Of a stretch of DNA of 64,000 nt, positions 44,155-54,325 are shown piece by piece. Source of the DNA: Margaritifera margaritifera (Eukaryota; Mollusca; Bivalvia; Unionida; Margaritiferidae). Below the pieces are notes generated by a model. That model did not search any database, had not been told where the DNA came from, and saw nothing but the letters and a program-made list of their open reading frames with translations. The stretch's first letter is position 1. Every line of letters starts with the position of its first letter. The position numbers and the translations under genes are program-made. The stretch spans positions 310,001 through 374,000 of the forward strand of contig JAQPZY010000964.1 of the NCBI GenBank assembly GCA_029931535.1, read 5' to 3'.

Positions 44155-45585
44155 CTAATTTCACCTTGGGGATTTTATAATCTGAGCTGTTTAAAACATT
44201 TGTTTTATTAGGAATTCCCCCCCCCCCTTATTTCAGGTTGGAATTTTACTATTTAAACTCTTAAAAACATCTTTTATTAGTAATTTTTCCCCCAAAGTCA
44301 ATCCCCTATAAAAAAAATACATTTAAAATCAATTAAATTAATCTTCAACTGTACATTGAATATTTCAGTAATGAATCTTATCACTAAAACTTAGAGTGCT
44401 TGAGAACTAACTGAATTGACATTAATTTTTGAAAATGTAGTAAAGTCGAGGAATGATTAGCATAATGCTAAGGGCTATTCCAGAAATGATGGTGTGGGAG
44501 GGTCAGATAGCACTACAATTAAAATATTATACATGGTGTTTTTTTTTAAATTAATAAAATATGCATGATGGGGTCAAAAATTTATGCCTGGTGGTGATTT
44601 TCAGCATATGATGCAACTGATACTGAACCTTTCTAGTGGGTTTGGCATACTTCAATGTCCTTACATCGAACCATACCTCCATGAGATCGATAGGAGGATG
44701 ATTTGTTTTCTCAGAAATTGTGAGTATAGCATTCGTTATGTGTTTAATCTGATAATATACAAGATGAAACTATGGTATTGATAAAATTTGACCTGGTACT
44801 CATCATTTGCATTGCAAGTCACTTGACTACTCAACTCTTGCAATCTGTTCGTGACATCAGAGGTTCAATAGTCACGTGATACTAATGAAAAGCCCCCTTT
44901 CCGATGTTGTTGTACAAAAAATTTGAAAATATTAAATGAAAGTCACATAATATTTGTAAAAGTCCCAACATATTTATTAGGAGAACAAGCACAAGTATCA
45001 CAGTAGGAATATCAAAAACTGCATGACTACTTGTGGTCACAAGATTGTTTCATATTTTATATTCCAGTTTATGTCAAAAGGAGCAGTAACTCTAACAAGA
45101 ATTGCAGGAACAACAAAGTAACCATCAAAATATGTGCACCTCCAAATGATGACCATAATATCTACAAAGTTTTACAGCAATTCGTCAAAACTGCAAGACT
45201 CTTTGCACTCGTAAGATTGTGTGACGGATGGAAGGACAGGCACATGGACTCCTGCATACATATATACCCACCTCATAGAGGCCAGCGTAAAACAAGTGAT
45301 ATAAATCCTGACTAAAACACATATATTATGAATATCATCTATGGATACTTTTTTAATCTTAGCAAAGAATAATACATATCTGTTTTTCATCATGTGGACT
45401 ATGCTATGCTGCTTTGGTCGCTTTGTGATAATCATCATCAAGCTATAGACAAAATATTAAAGAAAGGCTTTGTTATATAATTAAGTTGAGTTAGCATCAA
45501 GTGAATCATTCTTTGTGGGCTTTAGAGACATTTTATCTTAATGAAACTCAATATAATCAAATGATTTCTATGAACTGTATCATCA
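44155..45585. other. Non-coding stretch
   Basis: A diverged duplication of about 75 bases occurs at 44150-44300 (AATTCCCCCCC and AATTTTTCCCCC types). No gene seen. Confidence 0.4.
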
Positions 45586-45587
45586 TA

Positions 45588-45945
45588 CATGGGCTACCTC
45601 ACATAGCGAGTCTAAAATCTCACATAATTTCAGGCAATACATGGGTTACCTCACATAGCGAGTCCAAAATCTCACAGAATTTCAGGCAATACATGGGCTA
45701 CCTCATATAGCGTTTCCAAAATCTCACAGAATTTCAGGCAATACATGGGCTACCTCATATAGCGTTTCCAAAATCTCACAGAATTTCAGGCAATACATGG
45801 GCTACCTCACATAGCGAGTCCAAAATCTTAAAGAATTTCAGGCAATACATGGGCTACCTCACATAGCGAGTCCAAAATCTCATAGAATTTCAGGCAATAG
45901 ATGGGCTACCTCATATAGCGAGTCCAAAATCTCACAGAATTTCAG
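45588..45945 (+). repeat. Minisatellite, ~52-bp unit, 7 copies
   Basis: The unit is ACATGGGCTACCTCACATAG then CGAGTCCAAAATCTCACAGA and ATTTCAGGCAAT. Copies differ by single bases; two carry CGTTTCC in place of CGAGTCC, suggesting block duplication. Confidence 0.92.
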
Positions 45946-45949
45946 GTAA

Positions 45950-46175
45950 TCTCACTGTCTTGCATTGTGAGTTTAATTATTCATGAAAAAATCTTAAGCT
46001 AAATTTTTCTCATAAGATAGTTTTGTTTTAACCCTTTACTGCATGATGATGCCTTTTGACCCCTTTCATGACAAATCCGATTAAGATACCCAGAACTACC
46101 AAAATTAAGTCTTTGTACCCAAAACTATCACTTATATGGCCGTGAGAATGAATCTAGACAATAAATATGAAGCAA
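45950..46175. other. Non-coding stretch
   Basis: Nothing recognised. Confidence 0.35.
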
Positions 46176-46179
46176 ATCA

Positions 46180-46257
46180 TTAGTTTATTCGCAGGATTAA
46201 AGCAACTGCGCAGTTTAATCTACACGCATCAGTTGTATGTAACAGCGTATCCGCCAT
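46180..46257 (-). CDS. Possible short first exon (MADTLL...)
   Basis: ACAAATGGCGGATACG is a start-codon context typical of animal first exons and opens a 25-codon frame. It lies on the strand of the coiled-coil gene and between the two minus-strand gene models. A donor-like GCGT/GTAGAT gives phase 1, which does not join directly to the phase-0 exon at 16419. It is offered only as a candidate upstream exon or short ORF. Confidence 0.2.
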   Translation of the reverse strand: MADTLLHTTDACRLNCAVALILRIN

Positions 46258-46259
46258 TT

Positions 46260-48452
46260 GTAAACATGTTCTCTGCATCTCGCAGTTGCGACGTGAAGTC
46301 ATTTTAAATTTTGAATATTAGAGTTGAAAGATTTTTGATAATATACACGGGAATATGCCATTCTTTGAACTATTCCAGTTTATTATTATCAAGGTTTCAC
46401 CAAAAAAGAGGAATATGAGAGCAAACTTCAAACTTTGATGCACGATAGCGAGTACCTCAATGAGTGAATCGAGCACTTTATATTTTGAAAACCATTAAAA
46501 TCGTTAAATATACTAAATACTGCACATCAATACTGATTTTGTTCTCGATTGCCACCCCCTCACCCACACCCACACTCCACCGGGTCTTCAAAGATCTGCT
46601 AGAACCTTCGTTTTTAATCGGTAGCAATTTCATTACTGCTCCCATGAGCACATATCAAGTTTCTTTCTGCATTGATAATGAGAGAGTACGATGGTGGGTT
46701 TTATGGTTTTAAAACTTTTACAACCTTTTTTAGCAGAGAAAATTGACACAAGTACAAAACTAAGCTAACATCATACTTTTTCATTAATAAGGGATACAGA
46801 GAAGGGATAAATTAATTTCATATTGGTCTCTGAATAACTTACTCAGCAACAATAATGATCCTAGTACATGGGTATAAAACTATAGTAAGGTATATATGAC
46901 ACATTATCATTTAAGTTTCAGTTTCATGATTTTGCTTAACAGAAAATGTGTCTGGGTTTAGAGTTACAGAATACAGTACATAAAATATAATATATAATAC
47001 AGAGTATAATACATACAAGTAATTGTAAACAATCTATTTAGGAAAGCTTGAGAATTGAAAAAGACAATAGACTTATCTGTGCAATCAAGAGATATAATTT
47101 CGGCAGCAGGCAAAACATAATTTGGTCAGTGAATCTAAATTTTAGTGAAAAGTGACAAAATTAAAGTAATGATTTTCCATCTGTCACATATGTTACATTT
47201 CACATACTAACAAGGTAACCATTGAAAGAGTTTCAGGCAAAAAAAATAATGTATCCACTCATTATTTGGCTTCATTTTATAAGGTAATTGTTGGTAATTA
47301 TTTCAAGATACATGCATCATTATTATGTCCTATTCATTCAAGCTTTACTTCACAGAACTTCCAATAATTTTTAACCTACGCAAGCCTGTCGACTGTGAAA
47401 TATAATTCTTTTGTACAATATTTTAGATTTTAATTAAATACTTGTTAAAGACATCCAATTTTGTGCTTTTTTGTCATTCTTTTCAATAATGTGATAAGTT
47501 AAAAAAAATAGTGATACGGTTACAAACTGAATGTATTTCATAAGGCTATTATATTGCACATTTTTATTCCACAAACATTTTGACTGTCATGATTTCAGAG
47601 ACATACATTCCCACTACATTGACTGTCTCCAAGTAAGATATTCTTCCTCTTAATGTTAATTTTGATTGAAAATTATTTAATGATGTATATTCCATGTGTA
47701 AGTAACGATGATATTCATCCTCTTTATTATTTTCTCATAATAAAATGTCTAATGATTCCCAATAAGCAAAACATCTAATATGTTAGATTAATCATAGGAT
47801 AACTACATGTCTTAATTTTCTTCTTAATCCACAAATTGACATGGTGAAATGAAAGATCATTACTTCTGAGTAGTGTGATTCAGACATTGATCTTTGGGAA
47901 TATTTCATGGTTTATGAAGACATTTTTTAAAATAAATTTGTATACAGCAGTTTATATTTTTTTAACAATCCTTCAAGATCTGACATCTTTGGCACTCAGT
48001 ACTCAAATGAGATATAAAGAAAGGGATGCTCCTACCATATTTGCCTATAATGCCCTCCCCTCTGCCCTTTCTGGCATCCATCCCACATTGTCCAGATGAC
48101 TAAAACACCTACTTAAAACTGTGCTATCTTCAAATAATTACATATATTATTATGTTTTATTTAATATAGAATACTTCTATGAGTGGAAGCTTCTTTGTTC
48201 TTTATTTTTAAAAGAACATCCTAAATATTGTGACCAAAAGAATGTTCTTGGGTTGAGAAATATTTATGCCCTTTTTGTTATGTTCCAAAAATAAAACCTT
48301 TGCCCAAAAAATTTGCCACATTTGTAACAGGTGCCCCTCTTGCATACCCCTCCGAAATATGAATTTCATATAATTTTATTTTTATATGACTTAAGTATTC
48401 AGTTTTAAATAAGCCAGCTTTAAGGAGATTCTTTCCATTGCCCATGCCATAT

Positions 48453-48460
<8 letters not shown>
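46260..48460. other. Non-coding stretch
   Basis: AT-rich; a TATAATATATAATACAGAGTATAATACATA low-complexity patch lies at 46985-47015. No exon or element supported. Confidence 0.4.

Positions 48461-48521
<61 letters not shown>
48457..48521 (+). repeat. (TA)n(GA)n compound microsatellite
   Basis: A TA run of about 9 units runs into an uninterrupted GA run of about 24 units. Confidence 0.95.
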
Positions 48522-48523
<2 letters not shown>

Positions 48524-48524
48524 A

Positions 48525-49185
48525 ATCTACCATCCGATCTTGAAATGGAATATTTATTTCAGCAACTGATGCAAGTCAAGTTCTTTCTTTCTTTTGACAA
48601 CTGCTTGTTTTTTGTTTTTTTTTTTAAATCCCAAAGTAAAAAAGGTACATGATTAATTATTTTCTGATTATGTTCTCTGACACACGAATATTAAAACCAT
48701 GTGCTTCCAAACAAACTACAGATAACTGTATCTTAGGATATAAGAGCTTGTTTCATCATCAGTGGACTTCATGGTATATTCCTCGTGTCTGGATCAAAAT
48801 AATGCAGCAGGGAAGTACATGCATATGTATATATGTGAATAAATACACATGAGATTGATTATACTACTTTTATCTTCATGGTTTTTATGAATTGTTTGTC
48901 ATTCTTCAACTTTCTTTCAACATCTTTTGAATTTGAACACAGGCATTCATATTTCGGAGATATGGTATAAAATCAGCTTTAATATCTTAATATTATCACT
49001 GCATTGTTTAATTGTTACCATAGTAGCACAGCTATTTGGTATAAATTTTAACAAATTCAATGTTAGACCAAAATACTTTTGTATATTTGAAATGTTCAAG
49101 ACCATGCGAGTATATAAAAAAAAAAACATAAGCACAGAATATACATCTAAAACTTTATTGACTTTAAGTGTTCAATCTTAACACC
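48525..49185. other. Non-coding stretch
   Basis: Nothing recognised. Confidence 0.4.
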
Positions 49186-49187
49186 TA

Positions 49188-49915
49188 ACTATTGTGGCAA
49201 TATTTGGTGGAACTTGGACAATTCAAGCCAAATATACAGAAAATCTTGCTTTCTCAAAAAAAAAAATTGAAAGCATGACTGATTTGGCAAGAAAATAGTA
49301 AGCTTAATATAAATGAATAATGAAAAATATGTAATTTTGTCATGATTTGTACACATTCTAGGCTGGATTTGGTTGCCATGGCAACCAACCATTTCATCCC
49401 CTGTATGCTGAAATAAAGTATGCCCAATACCCATCCAATGTCCACAACAAATTTCCCACTATAAAGGAAATTATTATTGCACAAGAAGTAACGCAAAATT
49501 AATGCCAAATTATTGAATTAATGGATAAATCCTGTGCAAAACAAAGCCCCTGTTGTGCCTATATTTGGTGAAACTTGGTCAATCCAAGCTAAATAATTAG
49601 AAATTCTCACTTTTCTCAATCAAAAATGAAAAAAATTCAAAGCATGACTGATTTTGCAAGAAAATAGTAAGCTTAATATAAATGAATACTGAAAAATATG
49701 CAATTTTGTCATGATTTGTACACATTCTAGGCCCAATTTGGTTGCCATGGCAACCAACCATTTACTCCCCTGTATGCTGAAATAAAGTATACCCAATATC
49801 CATCCAGTGTCCACAACAAATTTCCCACTATAAGGAAAATTATTATTGCAAAAGAAGTAAACTCAAAAGTGATGCCAAATTATTGAATTAATGGATAAAT
49901 CCTGTGCAAATCAGT
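49188..49915 (+). repeat. Tandem duplication, two ~360-bp copies
   Basis: Copies 49188-49545 and 49550-49915 share long stretches, e.g. AGCATGACTGATTT, TGGTTGCCATGGCAACCAAC (a palindrome in both) and TTAATGGATAAATCCTGTGC. Small indels and substitutions show moderate age. Confidence 0.92.
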
Positions 49916-49919
49916 CAGT

Positions 49920-50120
49920 CCAACCTCCAGACTGATGCGCAGTAAAGAGTTAACTGCTTACTAATGCTAATTGGATATGCTGTAGATAAATCTAAGTCCA
50001 AACATAATGAATATATACATAATTATTGTACATAATGTGAATACTGGACATTTTAATACATCTCAACCCTGTGTGAAATTAGCCTTCTTCAAGTATAAAT
50101 AAGGTCCATTATTATTATTA

Positions 50121-50153
<33 letters not shown>

Positions 50154-50430
50154 TTTTACTTACTTACCCTTTACCTAACAAGCTGAAACTTCAGTACAGC
50201 TTAATTAAGCTATATATAACAAATTAATGATTAACTGAATCATTATATTCTGCAAACACCACGCAATCTCTAACTTGCTCGCATCTAGTAAAAGTGAACC
50301 CACATTTAAGATGAATGCATATTTAAAACAACAGCATCACATAAAATTACTAAAATCTCAGAATATTTTTCCAGATATCACAATCATATGTACCTTAAAA
50401 ATATCACAAATACCCATCATTTAAAATTAC
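49920..50430. other. Non-coding stretch with (ATT)n microsatellite
   Basis: An (ATT)n run of about 14 units lies at 50109-50150. No exon supported; downstream of the MIB/HERC2 gene. Confidence 0.6.
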
Positions 50431-50435
50431 CCACT

Positions 50436-50441
50436 TTTATT
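50436..50441 (-). terminator. Poly(A) signal of the MIB/HERC2-domain gene
   Basis: AATAAA on the minus strand, about 90 bases past the stop codon at 50528. Its position supports 50528-50726 as a terminal exon. Confidence 0.5.
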
Positions 50442-50527
50442 ACATGCTCTTACTGACAAGATTCATCAAGGTGTTATAAATATAGTACAAATGTTCAATA
50501 CTGTTATTACATTTAAAGTCACTTTTT

Positions 50528-50726
50528 CTATTTAGCATTTTTATTTTTTTGTGTGTTCTTGCCAAACATTTGATTCTTGTTGTATGCAGTGGCACTACTC
50601 TCTGCTGCTGATGCCCCTTCACCCATTGATGAGGTGTTGTTTATAGTCTCTTGTCTACCAAAGGACAACTTGTCTCTATTTGCAACCTGCATCATTCTAA
50701 CAGCAGAACAGTCCTCAAATGGGTTA
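50528..50726 (-). CDS. MIB/HERC2-domain protein, terminal exon
   Basis: The acceptor CTTCCTCCAG starts a 199-base exon. With the two bases left over from the exon at 51819 it opens as Cys-Asn-Pro, then FEDCSAVRMMQVANRDKLSF and a Ser/Asn/Ala-rich, Lys-ending tail of about 65 residues, stopping at TAG (50528). The tail has no recognised domain. Together with the AATAAA at 50436 this reads as the 3' end of the gene. The upstream donor that joins to it (ATATG/GTTTGT) is weak, so an alternative splice from exon 51819 to another exon remains possible. Confidence 0.55.
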
Positions 50727-50734
50727 CTGGAGGA

Positions 50735-51028
50735 AGTTTTCAATAAAAAAAAGAGAAAAAATAAAATTACCAAAATATAAAATACAAAAGTAATCTTAAA
50801 TATAAAAAAATGAATAGATAAATACAAATATGGCATTAGAATATATAACAAAGAACATATACATGTATACTAAGAACTCAGTAGCAGATTAAAATATAAA
50901 AAGCGAGATGGAAAGAAAGAGGGAGAAAAAGACAAATCGACACAGAGATTAAAAAGTAGTGTCAAGAGACAGAAAAAGAACTTGTTTTGCTTTGATAATA
51001 CAAGGAATGAATATAAAGTATGTCAGCT
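50735..51028. other. Intron sequence
   Basis: A-rich low-complexity tract (AAAAAAAGAGAAAAAATAAA) next to the acceptor; nothing else. Confidence 0.4.
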
Positions 51029-51032
51029 GTCT

Positions 51033-51141
51033 AATGTTACTTGTGTAATGTTATCTGTCTAATGTTACCTGTGTAATGCTACCTGTGTAATATTACCTAT
51101 GTAATGTTACCTGTGTAATCTTACCTGTATTATGTTACCTG
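51033..51141 (+). repeat. Minisatellite, 14-bp unit, about 8 copies
   Basis: The unit is TAATGTTACCTGTG with single-base variants. Confidence 0.92.
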
Positions 51142-51144
51142 TAT

Positions 51145-51815
51145 AACTGGATATCAAAATTTGCAAACACCATTAAAATAAGAGAGAAGCATGGAAATAA
51201 AACATATCCTGAGGTTTGGAAATCTAGATATTCAAACATTATTTCCATTATAATCCTGTGAAATCTTTGAAACAACAATCATCAAGTTTAAGAACGTAAT
51301 CAAAATAAAACTTAACTATGGTAGAAATAGTCAAAACTTACTTGAAAAAAACTTTTTGGGGAGACCACCTATCCTTTAGGATCAGAGGCTTAATCTAGTA
51401 GTCCTTTTATTAATAATAAAATAACATCTATTGAGAGACCACAGGACTTTTAATTCAGAGACCATTTCATGTTGGCAGAAGGTGTGGTCTCTCAAGAAAG
51501 ATTGTTCTGTTCTGGTCTCATAATGTTACACCAAAACATTCTTCCTAAAAATCCAATATTGACATGCATATTACAGGCTCTTGGCTCTTTTATGCAATAT
51601 CATGAAGAGCACTATGAAAAAGACCAACTTTTTTTCTATCTCAGATTACATATGCATGTGCATTTTGTCACAAAATATATATCTACTGACCATAAATTAT
51701 TATTTCATATTAGTACTCCACAAAAATCATAAAGGAAGACTCATAATCTGTACAAACCAACATAAGCTTTCTGTATGTATGACTGTGTATCTGAAAAATA
51801 TTTTTAAAAAATACA
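51145..51815. other. Intron sequence
   Basis: No exon or element supported. Confidence 0.4.
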
Positions 51816-51818
51816 AAC

Positions 51819-51889
51819 CATATTTCCAGGTCAAAGCAGCCATCCGCTCCATATCTGTAGACATTCTTGGATTTATCTGGCCACCTGAC
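51819..51889 (-). CDS. MIB/HERC2-domain protein, exon with second half of domain 2
   Basis: A 71-base exon after ATTATTGTAG starts in phase 0 and encodes VRWPDKSKNVYRYGADGCFD + LE. This is the diagnostic C-terminal half of a MIB/HERC2 domain (V-x-W-x3-S-x-N-x-YR-x-G-x2-G-x-x-DL). It joins in frame to the exon at 56967. MIB/HERC2 domains mediate substrate or ligand-tail binding in Mind bomb and HERC2 ubiquitin ligases. Confidence 0.85.
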
Positions 51890-51899
51890 CTACAATAAT

Positions 51900-52170
51900 A
51901 AGTTTATATTTACATATGTATAACAGAGATACATGAATGTTCATGATGTTATATTTCAAGAAATTTAAAAAAAATGTAACAAGTAATTTTGCATTAAAAT
52001 GTTTACCTATATAATAAGAAACACTCCTCTGCATACCAAAATAAATCATGTTTATCTTATGAAAGATCCTCCCCAACTTCTCTAAAGGGTTGATAAATGT
52101 ATATTTGAGACAGTTTTTTTTATGTCCAACATAGCATTACAAATATTTACAATATCAGTCCCCTGGGCAT
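51900..52170. other. Intron sequence
   Basis: Nothing recognised. Confidence 0.4.
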
Positions 52171-52174
52171 TTCA

Positions 52175-52428
52175 GGGCCATGGGTGGCTGAGTGATTTAA
52201 GATGCATGAATATACAGATCAGTCACAAATGTCACCTCTGTCCACATGAGTTTGAGTCTTGACTCGACCAACGTGGGTATGTGAGAAAGCTTGCCAGCAG
52301 CTTCCCATGGGTTGGTCATTCTTGGGGTTATCCTGGGTTCTTCCTCCACCAAATATACTGGTCACCATGTATAGCCTATCGTGTGCTGAAAAATGGCATT
52401 AAACCCCACAAAACCAAACCCTTGGGCC
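52175..52428 (+). mobile_element. tRNA-derived SINE, plus-strand copy
   Basis: GGTGGCTGAGTGATTTAAGA (A-box-like head), GAGTTTGAGTCTTGACTCGA (B-box region), AACGTGGGTATGTGAGAAAG, and tail AATATACTGGTCACCATGTA with TGTGCTGAAAAATGGCATTA. It ends CCCCACAAAACCAAAC. It lies in intron 3 of the MIB/HERC2 gene and is followed 30 bases later by a MITE. Confidence 0.87.
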
Positions 52429-52457
52429 TTTCGTGCTTGAAATGTAGTCAAACCTGG

Positions 52458-52664
52458 TATATACTCGCTTATAAGTTAGTCTAATCGCAAACAACATAGA
52501 CCCTGATCCGCTGTTGCATAATGCACTGGCAGGTCAGGGTCTATTTGTTCTACTGATTACTCCTAACAAAATACAAAGAACCAGATCTGCATACACATTA
52601 TGCGACAGCAGATCTGGGTCGGTAAAGTTTGCAGTTGGACTCAACTTATAAGTGAGTACATATG
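52458..52664. mobile_element. Double-palindrome MITE, copy 2
   Basis: Outer inverted repeats TATACTCGCTTATAAGT...GCAAAC and GTTTGC...ACTTATAAGTGAGTA. Inside are two palindromes in series: AGACCCTGATCC.. pairing with ..GGTCAGGGTCT, and AACCAGATCTGC.. pairing with ..GCAGATCTGGG. The ~207-bp element has no coding capacity. Flanking TA suggests a TA-targeting transposase. Confidence 0.8.
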
Positions 52665-52669
52665 CTACT

Positions 52670-53205
52670 ACTGAGATCACATACCTGTATCAAGCAAATC
52701 TCCCATCTCAAACAGACACATTTTCAAGGTCACTTGTACCAAAGTTTTGAAGAAATACACCTCTATTAAGCAACAATTAGTAAACAGAGTTCATATTGAT
52801 ATAATTAAATTTGTCTTTTTTCACTATGATTTCCAGCAATCTGATTGGCCAGTCAATTTGAATCTGATTGACCAGACCCATTTAAATTTTATCAAGTTCA
52901 CACCTGTATAAAATGAAGACAAAAATTCATTTGGACCTGTCCACTTGCAATATTTATGGAGACCATATGCAGAGAATCACAGATAAGATAAACTGCATGC
53001 TAAATGACTCCAAATTTGTTTATATCAACAACGAAGGCAGTATATTGGAAACTGAGACTCCTTTGTACTTAAGAAATATGGCGTACAATAATATAAATCC
53101 TGTGAATGGCAATACTTAGGTCAACATGAAAAACTCTGAAAAAATTATGTGCTTTTTTTCCTTTTGTTTGTTTTAATGGCATTTTGAACACTTAGCTATA
53201 TTATG
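52670..53205. other. Intron sequence
   Basis: A repeated CAATCTGATTGGCCAGTC / AATCTGATTGACCAGACC phrase (52838-52880) is a small duplication. No exon supported. Confidence 0.4.
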
Positions 53206-53212
53206 CAAAAAC

Positions 53213-53332
53213 AATGGGAGCTGAGTGCTTTTCCCAAGGACAACCCAAGGCTGGCCTGGGCAGTTATTGAACCAGTGACCCCTGGATTATGAGTCTGACA
53301 CTCTAGCAACTGAGCTACTACAACTCCCTGAA
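53213..53332 (-). mobile_element. tRNA-Met-related SINE or tRNA pseudogene
   Basis: The minus strand reads GTAGTAGCTCAGTTGCTAGA (A-box, D-arm), an anticodon loop CTCATAA (CAU, Met-type), and GGTCACTGGTTCAATAACTG (T-arm, B-box). A tail with GGGTTGTCCTTGGGAAAAGC follows. Mismatched acceptor ends and the attached tail make it a SINE rather than a working tRNA gene. Confidence 0.65.
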
Positions 53333-53334
53333 AA

Positions 53335-54325
53335 TATAATGTAAAAAATGGGAAATGTCTGCATAAAATTAAACAAACTGGAAATGATTTTATGCCTGAA
53401 TCTTTTGCACATTTTGTTATCTTAGATTTCAGTTTGTTTAAATTGACTTAATTGCCCAATAGATGCTGCATATGAGAGATGATTTTACTGACAAGGGGTC
53501 AGTTAGTGCTATGTTGCTAGGAAACAGTATTCATGCTTATGATTGGCTGTATGCAAATTATGGATACTGATGGCTAATTTAAATTTTTTTATATGCACAG
53601 GACAGAGGGAAAAAACCCAAAATGAATATATGTAATGAAGTTTTTGAACAGAATTCCAATGTTTCATTATAAGGATTGGCCTGCTTACATTTTAAAGTTG
53701 TTTTTAAGCTTGGTGAAGAAAAAACTGAAAACAAAGTGCAAACTTAAGTATGATCTGCTTTGCAGATTATATGGTTTGCCATTTTTTTGTAGTTCATATT
53801 TCACTGAATTTAACAAAATATATAAAAGGTCAATCGTTAATTCTTCCTAAATGTGGCTGCCTAGGACAGGTTAATACTTCCTAAATGTGGCTGCTTAGGA
53901 CAGGTTTGACTGAACTTTATATGCCTTCACATCACAGCTTTGAGAAAACAAAACCTACTTTAATGCTTAGCACAGTTATAAAAAATGCACAGAAAAGCAA
54001 AGTTTGTGTGTTGGTTAGTTAGCTCTATGATTACGTGACTTGTTAGCCAGTTTAATTCTCAGATTAAAAAATTCAGACTGCATTAATTGCAGCACTTGCT
54101 CACTATAGGTGGTATACTCTGTTGCTCCCACATATGGCATTACAATGAGTGAGTACTGTATAGTGTGATTTGTGTCCAATTACCATGCAATGCATTGCAT
54201 ATCTGATTTGGTGCACCAAACACTATATACAATAAAATAAAATGGCTCAAAGTGTATCAGTCAGAAATAAAATTGGTCAAATTGAGAAATAGGCTTAAAC
54301 TATTGGAGCCACAGTGGTATCCATT
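53335..54325. other. Intron sequence with a 35-bp duplication
   Basis: CTTCCTAAATGTGGCTGCCT then AGGACAGGTT occurs twice in a row at 53842-53908. Nothing else recognised. Confidence 0.55.

Noticed and set aside
45588..45945. Regular direct repeats as a CRISPR array
   Set aside because: The whole 52-bp unit repeats with no unique spacers, and the genome is eukaryotic. The same reasoning applies to the arrays at 12.6, 42.8, 51.0, 59.9, 62.4 and 62.9 kb.
53213..53332. Functional tRNA-Met gene
   Set aside because: Acceptor-stem ends do not pair well and a SINE-type tail is attached.
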